Assembly: GCA_025141015.1 (NCBI GenBank)
Contig: CP081101.1
Coordinates: 62,001 to 126,000, forward strand
DNA length: 64,000 bases
Source of the DNA: Rhodobacteraceae bacterium M382
Lineage (GTDB): Bacteria; Pseudomonadota; Alphaproteobacteria; Rhodobacterales; Rhodobacteraceae
Direction of reading: 5' to 3'
Under the pieces are notes generated by a model. It did not search any database. It was not told where the DNA came from and saw only the letters and a list, made by a program, of their open reading frames with translations. Of this stretch, positions 52,473 through 60,477 are shown piece after piece. Positions within the stretch are counted from its first letter, which is position 1; each line of letters starts with the position of its first letter. A program made the translations under genes and the position numbers.

Positions 52473-53846
52473 TCAGAGGATCTCAAAGTACCGTTTGAGT
52501 TCCCAATCGGTCACCGCGCGGCCAAATTCGTGGGCCTCAAAGACCCGCGAGGCGGCGAAATGTTCGACAAATTCATCGCCGAACAGCTCTTTGGCTGCGT
52601 CAGAGGCACCAAACAGAATGCCCGCGCTTTCAAGGTTGGTGGGTAACTGCCGATCAATCGGAACATGCTGATCATAGGCATTGCCAACCGATGCGGGGCC
52701 CGGGTCAATCCCGCGTTCGATCCCCAACAACCCCGAACCGATCGCGGCGGCCATCGAAAGATACGGATTCACATCCGAACCGGGAATGCGATATTCCAAA
52801 CGCTGTGATTTCTGTGATCCCTGAATGACCCGAATGCCGACGGTCCGATTGTCTTCGCCCCAGGTTGCTGATGTCGGGGCCCAGTGGCCGGGTGTCAGCC
52901 GTGCGTAACTGTTGACGTTGGGGGCAATCATTGCCGCAAATTCGCGCAAATGCGCCAGCTGACCACCCAAAAAATGGCGCATCGTTTGGCTCATCTGATA
53001 TTCACCTGCCGGATCAAAGAACAACGGCGCACCATCTTGGGACCACAAGGACATATGCGTATGACCGCTTTGCCCAGAAAGCTGTTGGTTCCATTTCGCC
53101 ATGAAGGTCGCCATCAGCCCGCGCTTTTGGGCGAGGATCTTCATGAACGCCTTGAAAATCGACGCCTTGTCAGACATCGCCAGCGCACCATCGACCGCAA
53201 TCGCGGTTTCAACAACACCGGGGCCGGTTTCTGCATGCAGCCCTTCCAGCTCGATCCCGATACTGTCAAATGTATCAAGAATGTCCTGATACAGGTCTTC
53301 TTGGACAATCGAGCGCAAGGCAGAATAGCTGAAACTGCCCGGGCTCAGGGTTTTCAGATCCCTGAAGCCCTTTTCTTCCAGGCTGTCCGGGGTTTCCTGG
53401 AATATGAAGAATTCAAACTCCATCGCCGCATTGACGACAAAACCCATGTCCTTGGCCCGCTGAAGCACCCGGCGCAAAACGCCGCGCGGACAGATTGCTT
53501 CGGCGCGCCCTGCAAATTCGGAACTGAAGAACACCGTCTCATTGTCGAACGGCAGGATCATGCCGCTTTCGGGAATGATCCGCAGGTTGGCATCTGGAAA
53601 CCCGCTGTGCCAACCCGTGAATTTCGAGTTGTCATAGAGCGTATCAGCCACATCCCAACCCAAAACTGCATCACAAAATCCATAGCCGTCATTCAGCGCC
53701 GACAGAAACTTTCCCTTGGCCATGAACTTGCCGCGAAACACGCCATCCAGGTCAAAGAACCCGACCTTGACGTGTTTGGGGTCTTTTTCAGACAGGTATG
53801 TCCGAACGTCTTCTATGGTTTTCAGATTGAGGTGCTGACCTGCCAT
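52473..53846 (-). CDS. glutamine synthetase-like gamma-glutamyl-amine ligase (PuuA type)
   Basis: 457 residues with the glutamine synthetase catalytic fold: AAMEFEFFIFQET metal site, AETGPGVVETAI, SGHTHMSLW with its His, and RLEYRIPGSDVNPYLSMAAA. There is no adenylylation Tyr loop typical of GlnA. The PuuA-type proteins ligate glutamate to an amine (putrescine, ethylamine, others) at the cost of ATP, protecting it for further oxidation. Position between ALDH and the amidohydrolase fits that use. Confidence 0.88.
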   Translation of the reverse strand: MAGQHLNLKTIEDVRTYLSEKDPKHVKVGFFDLDGVFRGKFMAKGKFLSALNDGYGFCDAVLGWDVADTLYDNSKFTGWHSGFPDANLRIIPESGMILPFDNETVFFSSEFAGRAEAICPRGVLRRVLQRAKDMGFVVNAAMEFEFFIFQETPDSLEEKGFRDLKTLSPGSFSYSALRSIVQEDLYQDILDTFDSIGIELEGLHAETGPGVVETAIAVDGALAMSDKASIFKAFMKILAQKRGLMATFMAKWNQQLSGQSGHTHMSLWSQDGAPLFFDPAGEYQMSQTMRHFLGGQLAHLREFAAMIAPNVNSYARLTPGHWAPTSATWGEDNRTVGIRVIQGSQKSQRLEYRIPGSDVNPYLSMAAAIGSGLLGIERGIDPGPASVGNAYDQHVPIDRQLPTNLESAGILFGASDAAKELFGDEFVEHFAASRVFEAHEFGRAVTDWELKRYFEIL

Positions 53847-53861
53847 TGCGAGAATCCTGAC

Positions 53862-54686
53862 TTAAAGTTCGGTGGCTTTTTCAAAGGCACGAAGGGATTG
53901 GGCCAGCAGGGCCGCCCACATCGCGATGTTCTTGTTGGTTCGCAAAAGATCATTGCGAATTTCGACCATCGTGTAGGGAACGCTGCGGGCTTCGGCCTGA
54001 ACACGAAGCGTGTGATCGACGCCGTCCAACGGCGAATAGGGTTGATTGTCGCCAACCTCGTAATCAGTGTGTCGCCGGAACCAATCTATTAGGAACCGCG
54101 ACATCTGAGATTGCTGGTTATAGAGAAAGCCAACGTGCCAGGGGCGTTTTTGTCCGCGCACCACATCATTAAAGCTGTGCACCGCGACAAATGCCGTCCT
54201 CCGACCTACCAGGCGCCGTTGGTCCATAATATGGCTCAGGGTATTGTGAAACGGGCGATAGATCGCGTCTGCACGGGTTTGCCTGTCTGTTGTGCTGAGG
54301 TCGGCATTGCCCGAAACATGCGCGCCGTCTGCTTCGACAACAAATGCGCCGGGGTGACGCATGGTGCGATTGCAATCATAGACCAGTCGGGAATAGCGCT
54401 GCAAAACGGCCGGGCTATCCAGTTTCTCGCACAGCTTTTCGGTCAGCTGTGCGGCACCGATGTCCCAGGCGATATGCCGGATCCGCTCGGCCCTCGACAG
54501 GCCGAGCGTCCCAAGTGCGCGGGGAATGCGGTTGCCCGCGTGTTCGCATCCGAAAACGAATGCGCCCTGTCCCGTGGTGTTGAGCACTTTGACAGGAGAG
54601 GGATCTGTCTTGCTCAGCAAACCGCGCATCGGTTCGGGATCCCCAAAACAGCGAAGATCCCAGGGATGTTGATCAAAGACCGACAT
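53862..54686 (-). CDS. N-formylglutamate amidohydrolase family protein
   Basis: 274 residues from ATG 54686 (MSVFDQHPWDLRCFGDPEPM); the longer frame overlaps the aminotransferase and is not used. Zn-binding FVFGCEHAGNRIPRALG near the N terminus (His and Glu) and RQTRADAIYRPFHNTL, FVAVHSFNDVVRG. N-formylglutamate deformylase and relatives cleave a formyl or glutamyl amide. In a polyamine-style cluster it could remove glutamate or formate from the glutamylated or formylated product, taking the place of PuuD, which is absent here. The first 14 bases overlap the aminotransferase stop. Confidence 0.85.
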   Translation of the reverse strand: MSVFDQHPWDLRCFGDPEPMRGLLSKTDPSPVKVLNTTGQGAFVFGCEHAGNRIPRALGTLGLSRAERIRHIAWDIGAAQLTEKLCEKLDSPAVLQRYSRLVYDCNRTMRHPGAFVVEADGAHVSGNADLSTTDRQTRADAIYRPFHNTLSHIMDQRRLVGRRTAFVAVHSFNDVVRGQKRPWHVGFLYNQQSQMSRFLIDWFRRHTDYEVGDNQPYSPLDGVDHTLRVQAEARSVPYTMVEIRNDLLRTNKNIAMWAALLAQSLRAFEKATEL

Positions 54687-56043
54687 CGGCGAATACCTCG
54701 GACATGGTTTCTTCGAGAATATCGAACATCTCGTCGACTTGTTCCGTTGTGATGATAAAGGGGGGGCCCAACACAATAGCTGCCCCCAGTGGGCGGCAGA
54801 TCAACCCTTTTTCCAGCGCCTTGTTGGCAATTCGTTCTGAGACCTGCAGATCACCGGGCAGGGCTTCTTTGGTGGTCTTGTCTGCAACAAGCTCAACCGC
54901 TCCCATCAATCCAACGCCACGTGCTTCGCCAGCGTATTTGAGCTCTCCCAGCTTATGGAGCCGCTCCATAAAGCGCGGGCTGACACGGTTGACGTTCTCT
55001 AAAAGCCCTTCGTCTTCAAGCACTTCGAGTGCCTTCAGGGCGATGGCGCTGCCCAATGGGTTGCCGCCTGCAGTAAACCCGTGCGGGAACTCTTCGGCCT
55101 GTTCAGACACGCGGGTAATTTCGTCGCTCAGGTCCTTGCCCAGAATGATCGCGCCCATCGGGAAATACCCGGCGGTGATACATTTGGAGGCAATGATGGC
55201 ATCAGGTTCCATGTTGTATTTGACGTTGCCCCACATGTCGCCAGTGCGGCCAAATCCACAGATCACCTCATCGGCAATGAACGGAATGTCGTATTTCCGC
55301 AAAATCGGGCGGATCGCCTCAAAGTACCCTTCTGACGGGGGGATGACCCCACCTGCGCCCATGACAGGCTCTGCAAACATGCCTGCAATGGTGTCTGGAC
55401 CTTCCTTGATGATCAGCTCTTCGAGGTTGCGTGCGAGGCGTTGCGAGAATTCCAGCTCACTTTCACCGTCCAGCCCATACCGCCAGTAGTGTGGGCAATC
55501 GGCATGCAGGAAACCGGGCAGGGGCAGGCCAAACTCGGCATTATAGGCTTTGCCTGTCATTGACGCGGACACAGCCGTTACCCCGTGATAGGCGTTCAGA
55601 CGGGTGATGATCTTGCGGCGCTGCGGCTGGCCATTGCGCCGGTGCAGCATCCACAGCATCTTGACCATCGTGTCATTCGCTTCGGACCCGGAATTGGTGT
55701 AGTAGACCTTGCCCGCGTCAAAGGGGGAGACCTCGATCAGCTTCTCTGACAAGGCGACGGTAGTATCCGCGATCCTGCCAAAAAAAGCGTGATAACCAGG
55801 GAAGCGGCGTGCTTGGTCACAGATCGTGTCAATCAGGCCCTGATGGTTAAACCCGGCGACGTTGTTCCACAGGCCGGAATTGGCATCCATGTAGCTTTTG
55901 CCATGAACATCAAACACATGAATGCCTTCGCCGTGCGTCAGAACAACCGGACCATTCGAATTCAGAGTGCCCAGATCAGTGAACCCATGAAAGACATTGT
56001 CCATGTCTCTCTGCTCCCAGGAGTTTGTAGGCTGTTTGTTCAT
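54673..56043 (-). CDS. class III omega-aminotransferase
   Basis: 456 residues. PLP site: Asp258 (FIADEVICGFGRTG), Lys287 (IIASKCITAGYFPMGAI) and SGSEAND. It resembles putrescine/cadaverine:pyruvate transaminases (SpuC-like) and omega-amino acid transaminases. It is the first gene of the minus-strand operon aminotransferase-amidohydrolase-ligase-dehydrogenase. An AAATACA half-site lies upstream (56076-56082). It is not the same subgroup as the aminotransferase at 34195. Confidence 0.92.
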   Translation of the reverse strand: MNKQPTNSWEQRDMDNVFHGFTDLGTLNSNGPVVLTHGEGIHVFDVHGKSYMDANSGLWNNVAGFNHQGLIDTICDQARRFPGYHAFFGRIADTTVALSEKLIEVSPFDAGKVYYTNSGSEANDTMVKMLWMLHRRNGQPQRRKIITRLNAYHGVTAVSASMTGKAYNAEFGLPLPGFLHADCPHYWRYGLDGESELEFSQRLARNLEELIIKEGPDTIAGMFAEPVMGAGGVIPPSEGYFEAIRPILRKYDIPFIADEVICGFGRTGDMWGNVKYNMEPDAIIASKCITAGYFPMGAIILGKDLSDEITRVSEQAEEFPHGFTAGGNPLGSAIALKALEVLEDEGLLENVNRVSPRFMERLHKLGELKYAGEARGVGLMGAVELVADKTTKEALPGDLQVSERIANKALEKGLICRPLGAAIVLGPPFIITTEQVDEMFDILEETMSEVFADVGL

Positions 56044-56075
56044 AGCAAGATCCTTAATGTTCTTTAGTGATGTTA

Positions 56076-56082
56076 AAATACA
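56076..56082. promoter_or_regulatory. AAATACA half-site upstream of the class III aminotransferase
   Basis: Matches the half-site of the palindrome at 49797-49811, 33 bases before the aminotransferase start. A second near-palindrome AATGT-AAAAA-ACATT follows at about 56107-56121. Candidate GntR operator (inference). Confidence 0.45.
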
Positions 56083-56429
56083 TAAGGTATCGATTGGACT
56101 TTAGTCAATGTAAAAAACATTAAGCGCGAGGGTGAGAATCCGCCTATAACCCTCAATTTCTTGAAATATATTGATAATGTTGAAAACGAGGCTTCGTCTC
56201 TGGCGAGTATTGCGCGTCCAAGAGCAGGTTTTCTGAACCTAAGGAGACACAGGAAACAACGGCGCATCACGGCCAATTGCGACCACTCGTGGGGGTCTGA
56301 GTTGTTGCAGCGCGGCACGTCTTCCCGACATTCGCTGCAGGCGCAAAATCAGGCGACGGTCGAACTCACAATTTGCGGACGGAGTCACCGTTCATCGCTC
56401 ACGCAGCATAAACAGCAAAATACGCCAGC
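56083..56429. other. region between the aminotransferase promoter and photolyase remnant
   Basis: About 350 bases with no gene supported. It holds AT-rich promoter sequence near 56100 and decayed sequence toward 56430. A short frame at 56073-56318 shows no family. Confidence 0.35.
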
Positions 56430-56729
56430 TTCAACCTCGCCACGCAGCGACCTGATGTTTTCGGGATCTGTTAGGCGGAGGTAGCGGACTCGCCAACCGA
56501 CTGCCGCAAGCTCCTCGGAAAAATGGCGCATGGCAGAGAATAAAAACGCGCTTTTTTTTTGTGATGCGGCACATAGGTGGCCTCTTCGCGGACCTCAGCC
56601 ATCAGAATAATTTATGTGTCCGGGTTCGCGTTTTTCAGCGCATGCATGTCGGGCGAAAGTCGATCCCCCAGAATCAAAACGATACCTGGGCGATCCGTGT
56701 CGGTGTTCGGTTCAAAAGGCGCAGTCACC
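56430..56729 (-). pseudogene. decayed photolyase/cryptochrome-like gene (5-prime part only)
   Basis: Minus-strand reading from GTG 56729 gives IVLILGDRLSPDMHALKNAN, then a stop, then in the same frame IILMAEVREEATYVPHHKKK, and after a one-base shift at a 9-A run FLFSAMRHFSEELAAVGWRV and LRLTDPENIRSLRGE. This is the N terminus of the deoxyribodipyrimidine photolyase-related family. The GTG overlaps the stop of the upstream SDR gene (GTGA), so it was once translationally coupled to it. Similarity ends near 56430 and the FAD-binding domain is missing. Confidence 0.85.
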
Positions 56730-57387
56730 ACTGAATCTCTTTTCCTGCCCAGTCGAAAAACTGTCCGCTGTTGTCTGGCGTAAGAGTATCGATGACATTC
56801 AGCAGGTTGCTTGCAGCCTGTTGCGCGGGAACCGTCTTGTGTTGCGAGTAGTTTTGCGTGAACTCGGTCGCCACGGTGCCGGGGTGCAATGCTGCGCAAA
56901 CCAGATGCTTGTGTGTCCGTTTTAGTTCAATTGATGCTGTTCTGATGATCTGGTTGAGGGCCGTTTTAGAGGCGCGATAGGAATACCAGCCGCCAAGCCT
57001 GTTGTCCCCGATCGACCCGACGCGCGCAGACAGTACCGCAAAAACGGCTCTCCTGTCTTTTGGCAGCAGGCGTTTGGCATGCTTTAGAACCAAAGCGGGC
57101 CCAATCGTGTTCACTGCAAACAGATTTGCCATCTCATCCGCAGACAACGCCAGCAACGATTTTTCTGGTCCGCGTTTGCTCGACAAAACACCCGTTGCAA
57201 CCACTATCAAATCGAACTTGGCCTGCAGTCTTCCAAGCTTTTCCGACACATTCGCTTCGCAGGCTATGTCCAGGCCATCCTGTGAACGAGAAAGACAAAC
57301 GACCCGGTATCCCCTGAACACCAACTCGTTTGCTAATGCTTGTCCGATGCCGCCTGAGGCCCCAACAACAAGTGCACGTCTCTCCAT
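56725..57387 (-). CDS. short-chain dehydrogenase of the photolyase-linked operon
   Basis: 220 residues from ATG 57387 (MERRALVVGASGGIGQALA). Cofactor motif GASGGIGQ, Ser (VLSARVGS), and YSYRASKTALNQ as YxxxK. A frame starting upstream at 57627 covers an antisense region of the TspO gene and is not used. SDRs of this kind sit with photolyase and TspO genes in alphaproteobacterial light-stress loci. The stop overlaps the start of the photolyase remnant. Substrate unknown. Confidence 0.85.
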   Translation of the reverse strand: MERRALVVGASGGIGQALANELVFRGYRVVCLSRSQDGLDIACEANVSEKLGRLQAKFDLIVVATGVLSSKRGPEKSLLALSADEMANLFAVNTIGPALVLKHAKRLLPKDRRAVFAVLSARVGSIGDNRLGGWYSYRASKTALNQIIRTASIELKRTHKHLVCAALHPGTVATEFTQNYSQHKTVPAQQAASNLLNVIDTLTPDNSGQFFDWAGKEIQW

Positions 57388-57401
57388 GGCCAATATCCCG
57401 T

Positions 57402-57854
57402 CTAATTGAGCTGGACGATCGCGACGTTCAAGGCCGATGCAAAGCCAACCCACGCGAGATACGGAACGAAGAGCAGAGCAGACAGTCGGTCGGGTCGCCA
57501 CGCGGTCCGAATGAAGCCCCCGATGGTCAGTAGAAGGCAAAGAATAATGACAAGCGCCAACGCTGGATTCTGAGCAGCGAAAAACACCGGTGACCACAAA
57601 AAGTTCAAGCCCATCTGGACGATCCAAAGGCGATTTAGCGAAACCCGGTCGTCATGTTGCCAAACGCGCCAGCCAACGTAAGCAATCATCAGATACAACA
57701 CTGTCCACACTGGTCCAAAAATCCAGTTGGGTGGATTGAAAAACGGCTTTTGCAGATCTCCGTACCATTCGCCCGGAGCAGTGAGCGTGCCAATCGCGAT
57801 TCCGCCGCCCATGACCACAATCAGGAAAAGCAGAAAGGAACCGAAGTTTTTCAC
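57402..57854 (-). CDS. tspO: TspO/MBR family membrane protein
   Basis: 150 residues, five transmembrane helices. Starts MKNFGSFLLFLIVVMGGG, with WYGDLQKPFFNPPNWIFGPV and LNFLWSPVFF, both classical TspO/peripheral benzodiazepine receptor motifs. It binds tetrapyrroles and regulates photosynthesis or stress genes in Rhodobacter. It is 15 bases upstream of the SDR start on the same strand. Confidence 0.95.
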   Translation of the reverse strand: MKNFGSFLLFLIVVMGGGIAIGTLTAPGEWYGDLQKPFFNPPNWIFGPVWTVLYLMIAYVGWRVWQHDDRVSLNRLWIVQMGLNFLWSPVFFAAQNPALALVIILCLLLTIGGFIRTAWRPDRLSALLFVPYLAWVGFASALNVAIVQLN

Positions 57855-57894
57855 AGTGATCAGACCTCTAATGTGAACAGACGAGAAGGTAGGG

Positions 57895-58305
57895 CTATCT
57901 CGGCAGTGAAGTGCCGAAAAACCGCTGATATTTGCCGAAACCTCGCACGATCAGAGGGCGCATGCGGAGGAAAAGGCGATAGAGCCCTTCCAGAAGGGGC
58001 ACGACGCCCGGAAGGCTTGCCAATCTCGCCAACCAGCGCCAGCCCGGTATGGCACGCCATAATTCTACGAACGCCCGTGCCCCGGACATTTGCCGACCGT
58101 CGGCCAGACGAACATGGAACCTGGCCATCGCGTCCGACCGAGTGACGCTGTCATCCCCCGAAAAGCGCTTGGATGAAACGTCGACAAGATTTAGCACGTG
58201 ATCGGTGTCAGCCCGTTTGTAGTAACATATCTCCGACGCACACAAGGGGCAGGACCCGTCATAGAATACGGTGATATTCTGCGGGTCCTTTTGTTTTATG
58301 GCCAT
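57895..58305 (-). CDS. DCC-family thiol-disulfide protein (DUF393)
   Basis: 136 residues from ATG 58305. The Dxxx-CPLC motif DGSCPLCASEICYYKR near residue 17 is the family mark and gives a thioredoxin-like CxxC. Starts at the stop of the glutathione peroxidase gene (TGATG overlap). Probably a redox helper in the same stress operon. Confidence 0.9.
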   Translation of the reverse strand: MAIKQKDPQNITVFYDGSCPLCASEICYYKRADTDHVLNLVDVSSKRFSGDDSVTRSDAMARFHVRLADGRQMSGARAFVELWRAIPGWRWLARLASLPGVVPLLEGLYRLFLRMRPLIVRGFGKYQRFFGTSLPR

Positions 58306-58826
58306 CAATTCAGAAGACCTTCTATGTCACCACGAAGTCGCGAAGACTCGGGCTTTGTTTTAGAGCCGTAGGTGCCAACCAGATCACCATTCGGCCCGAT
58401 CAAAACTTTGTTGAAGTTCCAAGCCGGTTCAAAACCCTCCTCCTGCTTCAGCGATAAAAAGAACGGATGCGCCTTTGGACCTGTTACATTCGTAATCCCA
58501 GTCATCGGCATATCGATGCCGTACTGAACTTCGCAGAAATCTTTTACCTCTTCATTGCTGGAAAGCTCCTGTCGGAAATCGTCTGACGGAACAGCCAGAA
58601 CCACTAAACCTGTGTCACGATAGGTATCATATAGGGCCTGTAACCCGCTGTATTGTTTGGTGAAGGCACATCGGGAGGCAGTGTTGACAACAAGAATGGG
58701 TTGACCGCTCCATTGAGACAGGGTCAGGCTGCCCCCGTCGATGGAGTCGAAAGGCGCATCAAGCTCTAGGGCCTTCACTTGAAAGGCAGTCAACAGAAGC
58801 GCCAGCAGAAATACTATTCGGATCAT
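58305..58826 (-). CDS. exported glutathione peroxidase-like protein
   Basis: 173 residues from ATG 58826, with a signal peptide (MIRIVFLLALLLTAFQVKA). The peroxidatic Cys53 is in NTASRCAFTKQY and the WNFNKVLIG block gives the tetrad Trp and Asn. A thioredoxin-fold peroxidase that reduces peroxides in the periplasm with thiols rather than glutathione is likely, as the usual glutathione-binding residues cannot be confirmed. First gene of the stress operon. Confidence 0.9.
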   Translation of the reverse strand: MIRIVFLLALLLTAFQVKALELDAPFDSIDGGSLTLSQWSGQPILVVNTASRCAFTKQYSGLQALYDTYRDTGLVVLAVPSDDFRQELSSNEEVKDFCEVQYGIDMPMTGITNVTGPKAHPFFLSLKQEEGFEPAWNFNKVLIGPNGDLVGTYGSKTKPESSRLRGDIEGLLN

Positions 58827-59029
58827 GAAAGAACCTCCTTGTTCAACGTTTACGAGCCAAGAGCGCCTTTGGACCATTTTTCGTCTAGCGTGTGCAAGGA
58901 GTGCTCAATGTCTATGCCGAATGGTGGTCGGGGCATAATCGACCAGCTCGCTCGACAAAAACACTTGGGTCAATAACAGTTCGGACCCATTTACGACAGA
59001 TAACGCGGTCAAAAATGGATGAGATTTCT

Positions 59030-59587
59030 ATGAGAAAACTGGCAGCAACTCTGGGCATTTGCGTCGCGCTTGGTTGGTTCTCAACACTTGCTGCAGGGGA
59101 GCAGGTCATGCTGGAAACTTTTGACAATAATCCCGAAAGCCGTTGGGAATTTATCGCGGACACCGTCATGGGCGGCGTATCAACTGGGCAGGTCAGTTTT
59201 GCACAGGAAAACGGGTCCGGGTATGCACGGCTGACTGGAAATGTGAGCACCGAAAATCGTGGCGGCTTTATTCAATTTCGGACGGAACTCTCAGAAAAAC
59301 CATCAATAAACACAAAGGGTGTACGGTTCATCTCCCGAGGCAACGATCAAACGTACTATGTCCACCTTCGCACCAGCGGAACGGTTTTGCCGTGGCAGTA
59401 TTACCAAGCTAGCTTCGAGGTGACGCAACAATGGGCAGAAGTGCGCATTCCATTTTCGGCCTTCAAAGCATCGGGCAGAATGCTCAGGTCTGAACCACGC
59501 GCGGGATCTATCAAGTCAATCGGCATAGTGGCCTATGGTCGTGACCACCAAGCGGAGGTCGACGTGCAAGAAATTGGCTTTTATTGA
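59030..59587 (+). CDS. CIA30-family exported protein
   Basis: 185 residues from ATG 59030 with a signal peptide (MRKLAATLGICVALGWFSTL). The CIA30 fold shows FIADTVMGGVSTGQVSF, GGFIQFRTEL and WQYYQASFEVTQQWAEVRIPFSAFKA segments. In mitochondria the family is an assembly factor of complex I; bacterial members are periplasmic and of unclear role. ATG 59015 is an alternative start. Divergent from the peroxidase gene. Confidence 0.85.
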   Translation: MRKLAATLGICVALGWFSTLAAGEQVMLETFDNNPESRWEFIADTVMGGVSTGQVSFAQENGSGYARLTGNVSTENRGGFIQFRTELSEKPSINTKGVRFISRGNDQTYYVHLRTSGTVLPWQYYQASFEVTQQWAEVRIPFSAFKASGRMLRSEPRAGSIKSIGIVAYGRDHQAEVDVQEIGFY

Positions 59588-59730
59588 TCCCTATCACGGC
59601 CTTTTACAGAATTGTTCGTTAATGCCTGGGCAGTCGCAGCCCGCATTGCCGACGTTCGCGGCAAATGAGATGTTGGGCGTAAGGTTTTGGTAAAACGCCG
59701 CAGAACGCCCCCCATCGCGAGGACAGGAAC

Positions 59731-60270
59731 TTGGAATTTTCGGCAGAATACGAGGTACACGCTTCGGCGATTGCCAACCTTTTTACAGCGAGCTTCACCG
59801 CCTCGGAGGGATCGGACGAAGGTGAGCTGATAGGGGCTTTGGCCCGCCGTCTGATGGAGGAAACTCCCTCGGAGCATCTCCGTGTTTTCACGGCTTGGAA
59901 TAATGGCGAGCTGGATGGCGCAATCATCTTTTCGCGCCTCACTTTCAAAGGCGACAAACGCGTGGTGTTCGTCCTTGGACCTGTCGCGGTGGCCACAAAG
60001 CGGCAGCGCCAAAATATCGGGCAGAGATTGATTGCCCATGGCCTCAGGGTGCTTCAGCAGGAGGGCGTCGATTTCGCGGCGACTTATGGAGATCCTCGTT
60101 TCTACGAGCGCGTCGGCTTCTCGACCATCACCGAGAAAGACGTGCCAGCACCTTTTCCTTTGCAGCATCCCGAAGGCTGGCTCGGTCAATTTCTCAATAA
60201 TGCGACAAAGACGCCGCTCCAAGGACCGTCTCGGTGCGTTACAGCGTTTGACGATCCAATCTTCTGGTAG
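59731..60270 (+). CDS. GNAT-family N-acetyltransferase
   Basis: 179 residues from TTG 59731 (GCGAGGACAGGAAC before). The acetyl-CoA loop is GPVAVATKRQRQNIGQRLIA, then a C-terminal GDPRFYERVGFS block, resembling YhbS-like GNATs. Substrate unknown. It stands alone between the CIA30 gene and the acyl-CoA synthetase, with 140-200 base gaps. The rare TTG start is supported by the ribosome site and by the natural N terminus. Confidence 0.85.
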   Translation: MEFSAEYEVHASAIANLFTASFTASEGSDEGELIGALARRLMEETPSEHLRVFTAWNNGELDGAIIFSRLTFKGDKRVVFVLGPVAVATKRQRQNIGQRLIAHGLRVLQQEGVDFAATYGDPRFYERVGFSTITEKDVPAPFPLQHPEGWLGQFLNNATKTPLQGPSRCVTAFDDPIFW

Positions 60271-60477
60271 CTACCCATCCGAAACTTCGGCCCAATGGCG
60301 ACCTTGGCGTCAGTCCCGCGCTCCGGCGACAACGTGGACGAAATGTGCATGCGTAGAAGTGGTTTGATCGACCGGTCCGGGATGTTGTTTGACCCTTGCG
60401 GAGTGCTTGAAGCTTGCCAAAATTGGTCTTTTGGGAAAGGCTCTCCCGATACTTAATTGACATGTGAGGAGCATTTT

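Noticed and set aside
52884-54092. Plus-strand frame of 402 codons
   Set aside because: Antisense shadow of the GS-like ligase and amidohydrolase genes.
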